Positions 46,347 through 55,248 of a DNA stretch of 64,000 nucleotides are shown in pieces. Source of the stretch: Rhizobiales bacterium 65-79 (lineage in GTDB: Bacteria > Pseudomonadota > Alphaproteobacteria > Rhizobiales > Rhizobiaceae); assembly GCA_001896885.1 (NCBI GenBank), contig MKRJ01000044.1:1-64000 (forward strand). The letters run 5' to 3'. The notes under the pieces were generated by a model. That model saw only the letters and a program-made list of their open reading frames with translations, was not told the origin of the DNA and searched no databases. How positions within the stretch are numbered: the first letter of the stretch is position 1; each line of letters starts with the position of its first letter. The translations under genes were made by a program, and so were the position numbers.

Positions 46347-47137
46347 ACGCAGTGACTTTCGATCACGTTACGCTCGCCTATGGGGGGCGCCGGGTACTTT
46401 CCGGCGTCTCCTTCGCCATTCCGCAAGGCGAGTTCGTGGCGCTGCTCGGCGCGAACGGCGCCGGCAAGACCACTATCCTGCGCGCCATCCTCGGCCTCGT
46501 TCGACCGCAGGGCGGGACGATCACCGTGCTGGGCGAAGCGCCGAGGCGCGGCAATCCCGCGATCGGCTACGTGCCGCAGCTCCGCCGCGGCGCGGCGCAG
46601 ACCTCGATCAGCGGCTTCGACCTCGTCGCCGGCGCGGCCGGCGGCCACCGCTGGGGCTGGCCGGTGGCTTCGGCAACCGAGAAGGTCGCCGCCTGGAAGG
46701 CCCTCGAGCAGGTTGGGGCGACCGACATCGCAAAACGGCCATTCGACCGCCTTTCGGGCGGCGAGCGTCAGCGCATCCTGATCGCCCAGGCGCTCATCGG
46801 CGAGCCGAAACTGCTCCTTCTCGACGAACCGCTGATCAGCCTCGACGCCGGGCATCAGCGCACGATCATCGAGCTCGCGCACGAACTCGGCGAAAGGCGC
46901 GGCATCGCCGTGATCTTCTGCTCGCACGACATCAACCCGCTCATCAAGGTGGCCGACGAGGTGCTCTACGTCGGCAACGGCAAGGCGGCGATCGGAGGCG
47001 TGGACGAGGTCATCAACGGGCCGGTGCTGTCGGACCTCTACGGCACGCCGATCAGCGTCGCGCATGTCAATGGCCGCATCTTCGTGATGGCCGACGGGAT
47101 CGAACTGGAAAGTCACGCGCATGTTCACGATGCTTGA
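46343..47137 (+). CDS. znuC: zinc ABC transporter ATP-binding protein
   Basis: A 264-residue ABC ATPase. Walker A is GANGAGKTT near residue 35, the ABC signature is LSGGERQRILIAQAL, and Walker B is LLLLDEPL. CSHDINPL carries the H-loop. It powers zinc import with the adjacent permease and binding protein. It overlaps the binding-protein stop (ATGA) and the permease start by 17 bases. The C-terminal AHVNGRIFVMADG part is longer than in E. coli ZnuC. Confidence 0.92.
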   Translation: MNAVTFDHVTLAYGGRRVLSGVSFAIPQGEFVALLGANGAGKTTILRAILGLVRPQGGTITVLGEAPRRGNPAIGYVPQLRRGAAQTSISGFDLVAGAAGGHRWGWPVASATEKVAAWKALEQVGATDIAKRPFDRLSGGERQRILIAQALIGEPKLLLLDEPLISLDAGHQRTIIELAHELGERRGIAVIFCSHDINPLIKVADEVLYVGNGKAAIGGVDEVINGPVLSDLYGTPISVAHVNGRIFVMADGIELESHAHVHDA

Positions 47138-47921
47138 ATATGATTTCATGCGCAATGCGTTCGCGGCCTCGGCCATCGTTGGGATCGTCGCAGGCGCGGT
47201 CGGCTATTTCCTGGTGTTGCGCGGCCAGACTTTCGCCGGGCACGCGCTCGCCCATGTCGGCTTCCCCGGCGCGACCGGCGCGGGGCTGATCGGGCTTTCT
47301 CCGTTTTTCGGGCTGACGGCGTTCACGCTTGCCGCCGGCATAGGCATCGGTCTCCTCGGCGAGCGGGCGCACCGCGACGTCGCCATCGGCATCGTGCTGA
47401 CGCTGTCGCTCGGGCTCGGGCTGCTGTTCCTGCACTTCTATACGTCCAACGCCACTCAGGCGACCAGCGTGCTCTTCGGCAACGTGCTCGGCATCAGCCT
47501 CGACACCGTGGCGGTCCTGGCGGCGATGGCGCTGGTCACGCTCGCCGCACTGACCTTCATCGCCCGCCCCCTCCTCTTCGCCAGCCTGCAGCCCGAACTC
47601 GCGGAGGCGAAGGGCGTCGGTCTCGATCTCGTCTCGACCCTCTTCATGATCATCGTCGCCGTCGCGACGGCCGAGGCAACGCAGATCGTCGGCGTGCTGC
47701 TGGTCTTCGCGCTCATGGTGGCTCCGGCGGCCGCGTCGCATCTGCTGGCGCGGGGCGTGCTCGCCGGGATCCTGGTGTCCATCCTCATCGGCGTCGCGAT
47801 CGCCTGGGGAGGCCTCGTCCTCGCCTATCTCACCGATTGGCCGACCAGTTTCTTCATCACCGCGCTCGGCGCGGGCGTCTATATCTCTGCCGCCGTCGCC
47901 GACAAATTGCGGAAGGCCTGA
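47121..47921 (+). CDS. znuB: zinc ABC transporter permease
   Basis: A 266-residue permease of the ABC-3 family. It has about 8 hydrophobic segments, such as ASAIVGIVAGAVGYFLVLRGQTFAGHALAHVGFPGATGAGLIG, the family signature. LLVFALMVAPAAASHLLARGVLAGI is the inner loop seen in metal permeases. It starts inside the ATPase gene and ends seven bases before zur. Confidence 0.92.
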   Translation: MFTMLEYDFMRNAFAASAIVGIVAGAVGYFLVLRGQTFAGHALAHVGFPGATGAGLIGLSPFFGLTAFTLAAGIGIGLLGERAHRDVAIGIVLTLSLGLGLLFLHFYTSNATQATSVLFGNVLGISLDTVAVLAAMALVTLAALTFIARPLLFASLQPELAEAKGVGLDLVSTLFMIIVAVATAEATQIVGVLLVFALMVAPAAASHLLARGVLAGILVSILIGVAIAWGGLVLAYLTDWPTSFFITALGAGVYISAAVADKLRKA

Positions 47922-47928
47922 TCCCGCC

Positions 47929-48393
47929 ATGTTGCCGCGCACGCCATCGGCCATTACGTTAGGCCCAGTATTCCATGAAGCGGCCCAAAGCTTGACGACG
48001 GAACTGACAAAAAACCAACGGCTCGTCTTCGCGGCCCTGACCCGCGCGGGCACCCCGCTCAGCGCCTATCAGATCCTCGATCTCTTGCGCGACGACGGCT
48101 TTCGCGCGCCGCTGCAGGTCTATCGCGCGCTCGACCAGCTTCGCGGGCTCGGCGTCGTCCATCGGCTGGAAAGCATGAACGCCTTCGTCGCCTGCTCCCA
48201 CGCCGAGGACCACGCGCATCACGGTGAGCCGATCGGCTTCACCATCTGCGAGCGCTGCGGCACGGTCTCGGAGATCCACGACGCCGACTTCCGCGCCTTC
48301 GTAGAAGGCATCGGCGCACGATCGGGCTTCCGCGCGGAAAAGACCACCGTCGAAATCCGCGGCCTCTGCGCCGAATGCGCCGGTGGCGCGTGA
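47929..48393 (+). CDS. zur: zinc uptake regulator Zur (Fur family)
   Basis: A 154-residue Fur-family repressor. The N-terminal winged helix has TKNQRLVFAALTRAGTPLSAYQILDLLRDDGFRAPLQVYRALDQLRGLG. The dimerisation domain has VACSHAEDHAHHGEPIGFTICERCGTVSEIHD, with a CxxC pair, and LCAECAGG gives the second pair for structural zinc. As last gene of the znuACB operon, it should repress that operon when zinc is plentiful. A short upstream tail precedes the core. Confidence 0.92.
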   Translation: MLPRTPSAITLGPVFHEAAQSLTTELTKNQRLVFAALTRAGTPLSAYQILDLLRDDGFRAPLQVYRALDQLRGLGVVHRLESMNAFVACSHAEDHAHHGEPIGFTICERCGTVSEIHDADFRAFVEGIGARSGFRAEKTTVEIRGLCAECAGGA

Positions 48394-48433
48394 GAGCCGC
48401 ACCATCCGGACTTTCCAGAACAACCCTTGAGGC

Positions 48434-49699
48434 ATGAACCGCATGAACACACACCAGCGAAACATCCAGGCTTCCGTCGATCCCGTCAGGCTCGACAGGC
48501 TGGCCGAAGTCGCCGTCAAGGTCGGGCTCAGGCTGGAGCGCGGACAGGATCTCTTCCTCACCGCGCCGGTCGTGGCGCTGCCGCTGGTCAGGCGCATCGT
48601 CGAACACGCCTATCGCGCCGGCGCCGGACTGGTGACGCCGATCTTCTCCGACGAGGAGATCACGCTTTCCCGTTTCCGCAACGCGCCGGAGGAGAGCTTC
48701 GATCGCGCGCCGGGCTGGCTCTATGACGGCGTCGCCAAGGCGTTTTCGGCCAACACTGCGCGGCTCGCCATCGTCGGCGACAATCCGATGCTGCTCTCCA
48801 ACGAGGATGCCGGCAAGGTAGCGCGTGCCAACAAGGCGAACTCCGTCGCCTACCAGCCGGCGCTGGAGAAGATCGCGGGCTTCGACATCAACTGGAACAT
48901 CGTCGCCTATCCCGGCGCGTCCTGGGCGAGGCAGGTGTTTCCTGACGATTCCGAGGAGGTCGCGGTGGCCAAACTCGCCGACGCGATTTTCGCGGCTTCG
49001 CGCGTGGATGGCGACGATCCCATCGGTGCATGGGCGGCGCACAACGCGGCACTGAAGAAGCGGACGGAATGGCTGAACGGCAAGCGTTTCAAGGCGCTTC
49101 ACTATTCCGGTCCGGGCACCGACCTGACGATCGGGCTCGCCGACGGGCACGAATGGCAGGGCGGCGCTTCCAGCGCCAAGAACGGCATCACCTGCAACCC
49201 GAACATCCCGACCGAGGAAGTGTTCACCACGCCGCATGCGCGGCGCGTCGAGGGCCATGTCGCCTCGACCAAGCCGCTCTCCTATCAGGGCACGCTGATC
49301 GACAAGATCGCCGTCCGCTTCGAGGAGGGCCGGATCGTCGAGGCGAAGGCGGCACGGGGCGAGGCCGTTCTGGCCAAGGTGCTGGACACCGACGAAGGGG
49401 CGCGGCGGCTCGGCGAAGTGGCGCTGGTGCCGCATTCATCGCCGATCTCGGCGAGCGGCATCCTCTTCTTCAACACGCTCTTCGACGAGAACGCGTCGTG
49501 CCACATCGCGCTCGGCCAGTGCTATTCGAAATGCTTCCTCGGCGGCGCCAGCCTGACGCCGGACGAGATTGCCGCGCAGGGCGGCAACAAGAGCCTGATC
49601 CATATCGACTGGATGATCGGCTCCGACAAGATCGACATCGACGGCATCGCCGGGGATGGTTCGCGCATACCGGTCTTCCGCAAGGGCGAGTGGGCGTAG
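48434..49699 (+). CDS. M29 family aminopeptidase
   Basis: A 421-residue metallo-aminopeptidase of the thermophilic AmpS/PepS family. KRFKALHYSGPGTDLTIGLADGHEW and NGITCNPNIPTEEVFTTPHARRVEG hold metal-binding glutamate and histidine. TLFDENASCHIALGQ and LIHIDWMIGS supply the remaining ligands. It removes N-terminal residues from peptides in the cytosol. A second ATG at 48443 (MNTHQRN) could also start it. It follows zur by 41 bases but is probably independent. Confidence 0.93.
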   Translation: MNRMNTHQRNIQASVDPVRLDRLAEVAVKVGLRLERGQDLFLTAPVVALPLVRRIVEHAYRAGAGLVTPIFSDEEITLSRFRNAPEESFDRAPGWLYDGVAKAFSANTARLAIVGDNPMLLSNEDAGKVARANKANSVAYQPALEKIAGFDINWNIVAYPGASWARQVFPDDSEEVAVAKLADAIFAASRVDGDDPIGAWAAHNAALKKRTEWLNGKRFKALHYSGPGTDLTIGLADGHEWQGGASSAKNGITCNPNIPTEEVFTTPHARRVEGHVASTKPLSYQGTLIDKIAVRFEEGRIVEAKAARGEAVLAKVLDTDEGARRLGEVALVPHSSPISASGILFFNTLFDENASCHIALGQCYSKCFLGGASLTPDEIAAQGGNKSLIHIDWMIGSDKIDIDGIAGDGSRIPVFRKGEWA

Positions 49700-49728
49700 G
49701 GCGCTCGCGCCAAGGTCGGATTCAAGGA

Positions 49729-49756
49729 AAAGCGCGGCCTGTCGTGGCCGCGCTTT
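49729..49756. terminator. hairpin terminator between the aminopeptidase and the Crp-like gene
   Basis: AAAGCGCGGCC (49729-49739) pairs with GGCCGCGCTTT (49746-49756) over a six-base loop. The A and T ends make it usable in both directions, though the T run is short. Confidence 0.6.
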
Positions 49757-49859
49757 CGCATGCGATCCACGATGGGTCGCCGAATTCGGAACCCGAGCGG
49801 CACCGCGTCCGTTGTCCGCATATGAGCAAAGCCCCCGGCACTCCCTCCCCTTTTTGACC

Positions 49860-50597
49860 ATGGCGGGTCTGGTTCAAACCAAAAATCCGTTGGTTCTCAA
49901 CCTTTCTCGCCACGATTCGCTGTCGGCCGAGGAGGAGCGAATCCTCGAAGGCGTCGTGGACCGGATCGATAGTTTCCGGGCGGGCGACGATATCGTTCTG
50001 GAAGATTCGAGGCCGAGCGAAAGCTGCCTGATGCTTTCCGGATTTTCGGCGCGCTACCACATCCTCCACGACGGCAAGCGGCAATTGACCGCGCTCCACC
50101 TGACCGGCGACTTCCTCGACCTGCACAGCCTTCTCCTCAAGGTCATGGATCATGGCGTCACGGCATTGACGGACTGCCAGATCGCGCGGGTGCCGCACGA
50201 CCGGCTGCGGAAGATCACCGAGGAGCAGCCTCACCTCACAAGGCTTCTGTGGCTGAGCACCGTAATCGACGCGGCCATCCATCGCGCCTGGATCGTGGCG
50301 ATGGGCCGCCGCTCGGCCGTTGGCCAGATGGCGCACCTGCTGTGCGAGGTCTTCCTGCGGCTGGAGGCAGTCGAGCTGACCGACGGCTACAGCTTCGATT
50401 TCAGCGTCACCCAGGGCGAAGTCGCCGACATGCTCGGCCGGTCGACCGTGCATGTGAACCGCGCGCTGCAGTTCCTGCGGCAGAAGGAAATCCTCAGATG
50501 GCGCGGGCCGAAGGTCACGATCGAGGACTGGGACCGGCTGCAGGCGATCGCCGATTTCGACCCGACCTATCTCAGCCTGCGCAAGGAAGCGAGATAG
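49860..50597 (+). CDS. Crp/Fnr family transcriptional regulator
   Basis: A 245-residue protein from the ATG at 49860. The cNMP-binding-like domain spans about residues 25-145 ([42 protein letters not shown]). The C-terminal helix-turn-helix is [32 protein letters not shown]. The only cysteines (four, scattered) do not form an Fnr-type cluster motif, so it is not an oxygen-sensing Fnr. The ligand is unknown. It precedes fumC by about 130 bases, with no direct evidence that it controls it. Confidence 0.88.
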   Translation: MAGLVQTKNPLVLNLSRHDSLSAEEERILEGVVDRIDSFRAGDDIVLEDSRPSESCLMLSGFSARYHILHDGKRQLTALHLTGDFLDLHSLLLKVMDHGVTALTDCQIARVPHDRLRKITEEQPHLTRLLWLSTVIDAAIHRAWIVAMGRRSAVGQMAHLLCEVFLRLEAVELTDGYSFDFSVTQGEVADMLGRSTVHVNRALQFLRQKEILRWRGPKVTIEDWDRLQAIADFDPTYLSLRKEAR

Positions 50598-50730
50598 AGC
50601 GCGGTTTTCTCGGGGCACGACAACACCCATATGGATCACGGGCGGCCGGGCATCGCAGGCAGCCGCATTTGCCATCTGGACGGCCGGCTGGCCCGTCCAT
50701 ATGGTGCCGCCGGATTCCAATGAGGCGATG

Positions 50731-52122
50731 ATGGCTACGACACGTACCGAGACCGACACGTTCGGCCCTATCGAAGTTCCGGGCGACAAATATTGGGGCG
50801 CGCAGACCGAACGCAGCCGGCAGAATTTCAGGATCGGCGGCGAGCGGATGCCGCTGGCGCTCATCCACGCGCTCGGCCTCGTCAAGCGTGCCGCCGCCGA
50901 GACCAACATGGAGCTCGGCCTGCTCGACCCGGCCCTCGGCAAGGCGATCGCCGAGGCCGCCGACGAGGTCGCGAACGGCAAGCTTGACGACCATTTCCCG
51001 CTCGTCGTCTGGCAGACCGGCTCCGGCACGCAGACCAACATGAACGCCAACGAGGTGATCTCCAACCGCGCGATCGAGACGCTCGGCGGACAGCTCGGCT
51101 CCAAGAAGCCGGTGCATCCGAACGACCACGTCAATATGAGCCAATCCTCCAACGACACTTTCCCGACGGCCATGCATGTCGCGGCGGCGCGGGAAGCGGC
51201 GATGTACCTGATGCCGGCGCTGAAGGAACTGACTTCCGAGTTGGCCGCCAAGGCCGAGGCCTTCGCCGGCATCGTCAAGATCGGCCGCACCCACACGCAG
51301 GACGCCACGCCGCTCACGCTCGGCCAGGAGTTCTCGGGCTATGTCGCGGCGCTGGAGCTCGGGAGGAAGCGCATCGAGCAGGCCCTGGGCGACGTCCATG
51401 CGCTGGCGCAGGGCGGAACCGCCGTCGGCACCGGCCTCAACGCGCCGAAAGGTTTCGATACCGCGATCGCCGCGCGGCTTGCGAAGATCACCGGACTGCC
51501 CTTCCGCACGGCAGAAAACAAGTTCGAGGGGCTGGCCTCGCACGGCGCGCTGGCGAACTTCCACGGGGCATTGGCCGCGCTCGCCGCCGACCTCTTCAAG
51601 ATCGGCAACGACATCCGCTTCCTCGGCTCCGGGCCGCGCTCCGGCCTAGGCGAGCTTCGCCTGCCGGAAAACGAGCCGGGCTCATCGATCATGCCGGGCA
51701 AGGTCAACCCGACCCAGGCCGAGGCGCTTACCATGGTCGCCACGCAGGTGATCGGCAACAACGCAGCCGTGCTGATGGCGGCGAGCCAGGGCCATTTCGA
51801 GCTCAACGTGTTCAAGCCGGTGATCGCGCTCAACGTGCTGCAGTCGATCCGGCTGCTTGCCGACGCCATGCGCTCCTTCGCCGACAATTGCGTCGCCGGC
51901 ATCGAGGCCGACGAGACGCGCATCGCCGATCTGATGGGCCGCTCGCTGATGCTGGTGACGGCGCTGGCGCCGACGATCGGCTATGACAACGCGGCCAAGA
52001 TCGCCAAGACGGCGCACAAGAACGGCACGACCCTGCGCGAGGAAGCGATCCGGAGCGGACTGGTTTCGGAGGCGGATTACGACCGTATCGTCAAGCCGGC
52101 GGACATGACGCATCCGAAGTGA
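50731..52122 (+). CDS. fumC: class II fumarate hydratase
   Basis: A 463-residue iron-independent fumarase interconverting fumarate and malate. [26 protein letters not shown] is the N-terminal pattern. [19 protein letters not shown] and [21 protein letters not shown] form the A-site, and [17 protein letters not shown] is the superfamily signature. Start at 50731 has GAGG six bases upstream; 50728 is an adjacent ATG. It is an independent transcription unit. Confidence 0.97.
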   Translation: MATTRTETDTFGPIEVPGDKYWGAQTERSRQNFRIGGERMPLALIHALGLVKRAAAETNMELGLLDPALGKAIAEAADEVANGKLDDHFPLVVWQTGSGTQTNMNANEVISNRAIETLGGQLGSKKPVHPNDHVNMSQSSNDTFPTAMHVAAAREAAMYLMPALKELTSELAAKAEAFAGIVKIGRTHTQDATPLTLGQEFSGYVAALELGRKRIEQALGDVHALAQGGTAVGTGLNAPKGFDTAIAARLAKITGLPFRTAENKFEGLASHGALANFHGALAALAADLFKIGNDIRFLGSGPRSGLGELRLPENEPGSSIMPGKVNPTQAEALTMVATQVIGNNAAVLMAASQGHFELNVFKPVIALNVLQSIRLLADAMRSFADNCVAGIEADETRIADLMGRSLMLVTALAPTIGYDNAAKIAKTAHKNGTTLREEAIRSGLVSEADYDRIVKPADMTHPK

Positions 52123-52131
52123 GCCTCCGCG

Positions 52132-52164
52132 ATTGTGAACGACAATATTCTCGTTGTTCACAAT
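52132..52164. promoter_or_regulatory. long inverted repeat upstream of the DoxX gene
   Basis: ATTGTGAAC (52132-52140) and GTTCACAAT (52156-52164) are perfect 9-base arms around 15 AT-rich bases. The site begins 10 bases after the fumC stop and ends 82 bases before the DoxX start. It has no T run, so a repressor operator is more likely than a terminator. No regulator is assigned. Confidence 0.5.
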
Positions 52165-52246
52165 TCGGGCCCACACCGTATACGAGCCGGCCGGTCGCGG
52201 AGATGGACCAATTCGGGTAAGGGGCGGCAACCAAAGGAGACCCGTC

Positions 52247-52630
52247 ATGCCCGCCAACATCGTCCTGCTCGTCGCGCGCATCCTGCTCGCCATCATCTTC
52301 ATCATGTCCGGCTTCGGCAAGCTGACGGACATCGCCGGAACGGCATCCTACTTCACCGGATACGGCCTGCCGATGCCGACCGCGACCGCGGTGATCGTCG
52401 GCCTGATCGAGCTTCTCGGCGGGCTTGCCGTGCTCGTCGGTTTCCAAACGCGCATCGCAGCCTGGGTGCTCGCGATCTTCGCGGTGGCGTCGGCGCTGGT
52501 GGCGCATACGGATTTCGCCGACCAGATGCAGATGATCAATTTCCTCAAGAACCTCGCAATGGCCGGCGGCTTCCTGGCGCTCGCGGTCCAAGGCGCCGGA
52601 TCGATATCGGTCGACGGACGGCGGAGGTAG
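52247..52630 (+). CDS. DoxX family membrane protein
   Basis: A 127-residue protein with four hydrophobic segments. It begins NIVLLVARILLAIIFIMSGFGKLTDIAGTASYFTGYGLPMP, the DoxX family signature. AAAGGAGA precedes the ATG at 52247. DoxX proteins are linked to quinone or thiol redox in membranes; function is mostly unknown. A 9-base inverted repeat upstream may regulate it. Confidence 0.86.
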   Translation: MPANIVLLVARILLAIIFIMSGFGKLTDIAGTASYFTGYGLPMPTATAVIVGLIELLGGLAVLVGFQTRIAAWVLAIFAVASALVAHTDFADQMQMINFLKNLAMAGGFLALAVQGAGSISVDGRRR

Positions 52631-52656
52631 CTTGAGGGCGGGGGTAAATGTAACCA

Positions 52657-52780
52657 CCCCCCTCACCCGGTTCGCGCTGCGAACCACCCTCTCCCCGTTG
52701 GGGAGAGGAGCGCCGGCCGCACGGTTTCTTCCTCTTCTCCCCGACGGGGAGAAGGTAGCCCGAAGGGCCGGATGAGGGGG
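52657..52780. repeat. palindromic repeat cluster between doxX and hisG
   Basis: Two hairpins dominate: CCTCTCCCC-GTT-GGGGAGAGG at about 52688-52708 and CTTCTCCCC-GAC-GGGGAGAAG at about 52734-52754. CACCCGGTTCGCG, CCCGAAGGGCCGG and GAGGGGG sequences flank them. It is the same kind of GC-rich repeat as inside ileS and rluB, here between convergent genes where it may also stop transcription. Confidence 0.75.
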
Positions 52781-52845
52781 CCGAGCCGGCCGCTTCGGTA
52801 TCCAGTTCCGCCATGGCTCCGGACGTTCGCCGCTTCAGAACGCTC

Positions 52846-53541
52846 TCAAACGCGGAAGCCCGCAAGCCTACCGGCAATGTCCGCGACGATTGCCGCGTCG
52901 CCGCCTCGTCTCTTCGAACGGACGAGACAGGCCTCCGATCTCAGGATGACGCCGTCCTCCAGCACCTTCAGCCGGTTCGCCTTCAGCGTCGAGCCGGTCG
53001 TGGTGATGTCGACGATCACATCCGCCAGGCCCGCCGCCGGCGCGCCCTCGGTGGCGCCGAGGCTCTCGACGATGCGATAGACCTGGATGCCGTGCAGCTG
53101 AGAAAAGAACTGCTGGGTCAGCCGCCAGTATTTCGTCGCGATGGTGAGCCGCCGTCCGTGGCGCTGGCGGAAATCCGCCGCCACGTCGTCCAGATCGGCC
53201 ATGGTGGCGACGTCGAGCCAGACTTCCGGCACCGCCACCACCACGTCGGCGCGGCCGAAACCCAGGCGCGCCGCGATCTCCGTGCGCTCAGACCAGTCGG
53301 CAAAGGTCTCGCAGAGCAGGTCCTCGCCGGTGACGCCCAGATCGACATGGCCCTCGCCAACCTCGCGCGCGATCTCGGAAGCCGAAAGATAGGCGATCTC
53401 GACCTTCTCGAAATCCTTGATGCGGGCGTTGTACTGCCGCGCATCCGACGGCGCCTCGACGACGAGCCCGGCGCGTGCCAATGCTTCCGTCGCCTGGTCC
53501 TTCAGCCTGCCCTTGGAGGGGAGCGCCAGCGTGATGGTCAT
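52846..53541 (-). CDS. hisG: ATP phosphoribosyltransferase catalytic subunit, short form
   Basis: A 231-residue enzyme catalysing the first step of histidine synthesis (ATP plus PRPP). [23 protein letters not shown] is the N-terminal signature. [26 protein letters not shown] and the PRPP-binding [15 protein letters not shown] follow. It is the short form lacking the C-terminal regulatory domain, so it needs HisZ, encoded upstream. A 220-base repeat-filled gap separates it from hisZ. Confidence 0.95.
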   Translation of the reverse strand: MTITLALPSKGRLKDQATEALARAGLVVEAPSDARQYNARIKDFEKVEIAYLSASEIAREVGEGHVDLGVTGEDLLCETFADWSERTEIAARLGFGRADVVVAVPEVWLDVATMADLDDVAADFRQRHGRRLTIATKYWRLTQQFFSQLHGIQVYRIVESLGATEGAPAAGLADVIVDITTTGSTLKANRLKVLEDGVILRSEACLVRSKRRGGDAAIVADIAGRLAGFRV

Positions 53542-53598
53542 GGGCGGCTCTCTCGATCGAGAAGCCGCTCACCCCTGGGCCTGTGAAACTGCGTCGAC

Positions 53599-53730
53599 GT
53601 CATCCTCGGGCTTGTCCCGAGGATCTGCCTCTGCCTCCGGTCGTCGCAGCGAAAATCGGCTGTTCGTTGCACTGGATGCCCATTGACGACACCGGCACAG
53701 GCGGATCCTCGGGACAAGCCCGAGGATGAC
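53599..53730. repeat. 27-base perfect inverted repeat in the hisZ-hisG gap
   Basis: Bases 53599-53625 are the exact reverse complement of 53704-53730. Each arm is itself palindromic around CCTCGGG-CTTG-TCCCGAGG. The 78 bases between hold no gene. Similar CCTCGGGCTTGTCCCGAGG repeats are common in rhizobial genomes (memory). It lies inside a his operon and could fold in the transcript. Confidence 0.85.
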
Positions 53731-53761
53731 GGCGCTAGATTCGGCATCCTCCCAAAAAACA

Positions 53762-54886
53762 TCATTTCCCCGATCCCCGCAGTTCCTCGACACGGTCGAG
53801 CCAGACGGAAAAACCGACGGCGGGGATGGGCTTCGGCGCGCCGAGAAGCGTGAGCAGCCGGTCGTAGCGGCCGCCGCCGGCAAGCGGGCGCTCGCCGCCT
53901 TCCGCCGCGATCTCGAAGACGAGGCCGGTATAGTAGTCCAGCGGTCGGCCGAAGGCGGCGTCGTAGCGGATTTCCGCCGCGCGCATGCCGTGGGTGGCGA
54001 GCGCCTCGGCGCGCTCGGCGAAGCGGGCCAAGGCCGGTCCCATGGCGAGCTTCGCGCCGCGCGCGAATTCGGCCAGCGTCTCGGCGGCGCGGTCGAAGGG
54101 TACATCGATGGCGAGGAATGTCTTCAGCGCGGCGAGCGCAGTCTCGGAAAGCCGCACGCTGGCGAGCTCGGATTTCTCTAGAAGCCGGCGCGCGATGTCG
54201 TCGGGTTTGCGGCCGGCCGAGGGCGACAGGCCGGCCTCGCGCATCTCGTCCTCGATGAAGAGCGAAAGCCCTGGCAAATCGGCGGCGGCGACCAGCGAGG
54301 CCACCGGCTCCTCCATCATGGCGTTGCCCTTCGGCGCGGCAAGCTGGTCGAGCGCGGCGGCGAGGATATCCGGCGCGCCGAAGGCGCGGGCGAGCCGCAT
54401 GCGCCAGCCGCGCGGCAGGCCGAGCGCGGCCAGCACCGCCTCGAACACGCCCTGGTCGCCGAGGGTGATCGCCAGCCTGCGGCCGGCCAAAAGCCTTTCC
54501 AGCAGCGCATGCGCGTCGGCGATCGCTCGCGCGTCCGCGGCCGCCACGTCGCGCTCGCCCAGATCCTCTATGCCGGTCTGGAAGAACTCGGACGGCCCGT
54601 CGCGGCGCTGGCGGAAGACCTCGCCGAGATAGGCGTAGCGACGCGGGGTGCCGGCATGCGAGGCGATGTGGTCGAGGCAGACGGGGATGGTGAATTCGGG
54701 GCGCAGGCAGAGGCTCCTGCCCGTCTCGCTTTCGGTCAGGAAGATGCGTCGGCGCAGATCCTCGCCCGCCATGTCCAGGAACGGATCGGCCGGCTGCAGG
54801 ATCGCCACATCCACCGGCTCCGCCGCGCGCTCGGCGAAAAGCGAGAGGATCTCGGCGGCGATGGCGGGCGGGCGGGCGCCGCTCAC
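53762..54886 (-). CDS. hisZ: ATP phosphoribosyltransferase regulatory subunit
   Basis: A 374-residue HisS-like paralogue that forms a complex with short HisG and confers histidine feedback control. FLTESETGRSLCLRPEFTIPVCLDHIASHAGTPRRYAYLGEVFRQRRDGPSEFFQTGIEDLG carries motif 2 of class II synthetases. IRYDAAFGRPLDYYTGLVFEI and GGRYDRLLTLLG follow. It lacks the anticodon-binding domain. Start is GTG at 54886 in a four-base overlap with the VOC gene. Confidence 0.94.
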   Translation of the reverse strand: MSGARPPAIAAEILSLFAERAAEPVDVAILQPADPFLDMAGEDLRRRIFLTESETGRSLCLRPEFTIPVCLDHIASHAGTPRRYAYLGEVFRQRRDGPSEFFQTGIEDLGERDVAAADARAIADAHALLERLLAGRRLAITLGDQGVFEAVLAALGLPRGWRMRLARAFGAPDILAAALDQLAAPKGNAMMEEPVASLVAAADLPGLSLFIEDEMREAGLSPSAGRKPDDIARRLLEKSELASVRLSETALAALKTFLAIDVPFDRAAETLAEFARGAKLAMGPALARFAERAEALATHGMRAAEIRYDAAFGRPLDYYTGLVFEIAAEGGERPLAGGGRYDRLLTLLGAPKPIPAVGFSVWLDRVEELRGSGK

Positions 54887-55248
54887 GAGGCGGTCCTCTG
54901 CATCAGTTCGATACGATTGCCGAAAGGATCGAACACATGGATGCGATCGTAGCCCTCAAGCGGCACGTCGCGCTTCACCGTCACGCCGGCGGCAAGGACC
55001 CTGCGCTCCACATCGGCTACATCGGCGACCAGAAAGGCGGGATGCGCCTTGGTGGCCGCATGGAAATCCGGATCGACGCCGAGATGCACTTTCACCTTGC
55101 CGTTTTCGAACCAGCAGCCGCCGCGCCCGGCAAGGCTTGCCGGCTTCTCGACCTCGGCGAGACCCAGCAGATCGCCATAAAAGGCGCGGGCGGCAGCCTC
55201 ACGGCCCGCCGGCATAGCGATCTGCACATGGTCAAGGGCGAGCAGCAT
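54883..55248 (-). CDS. VOC (glyoxalase/bleomycin resistance) family protein
   Basis: A 121-residue two-motif VOC protein. MLLALDHVQIAMPAGREAAARAFYGDLLGL gives metal-ligand H7, and GYDRIHVFDPFGNRIELMQ holds the distal His and Glu. Such proteins act as lyases, dioxygenases or resistance factors with a divalent metal. It lies between hisS and hisZ, one base after the hisS stop and overlapping hisZ by four bases, so it is in a his operon. Its substrate is unknown. Confidence 0.85.
   Translation of the reverse strand: MLLALDHVQIAMPAGREAAARAFYGDLLGLAEVEKPASLAGRGGCWFENGKVKVHLGVDPDFHAATKAHPAFLVADVADVERRVLAAGVTVKRDVPLEGYDRIHVFDPFGNRIELMQRTAS

Noticed and set aside
52640..53740. Possible CRISPR array from the clustered repeats near hisG
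   Set aside because: The repeats are inverted, differ in length and have no regular spacers, and no cas gene is present.
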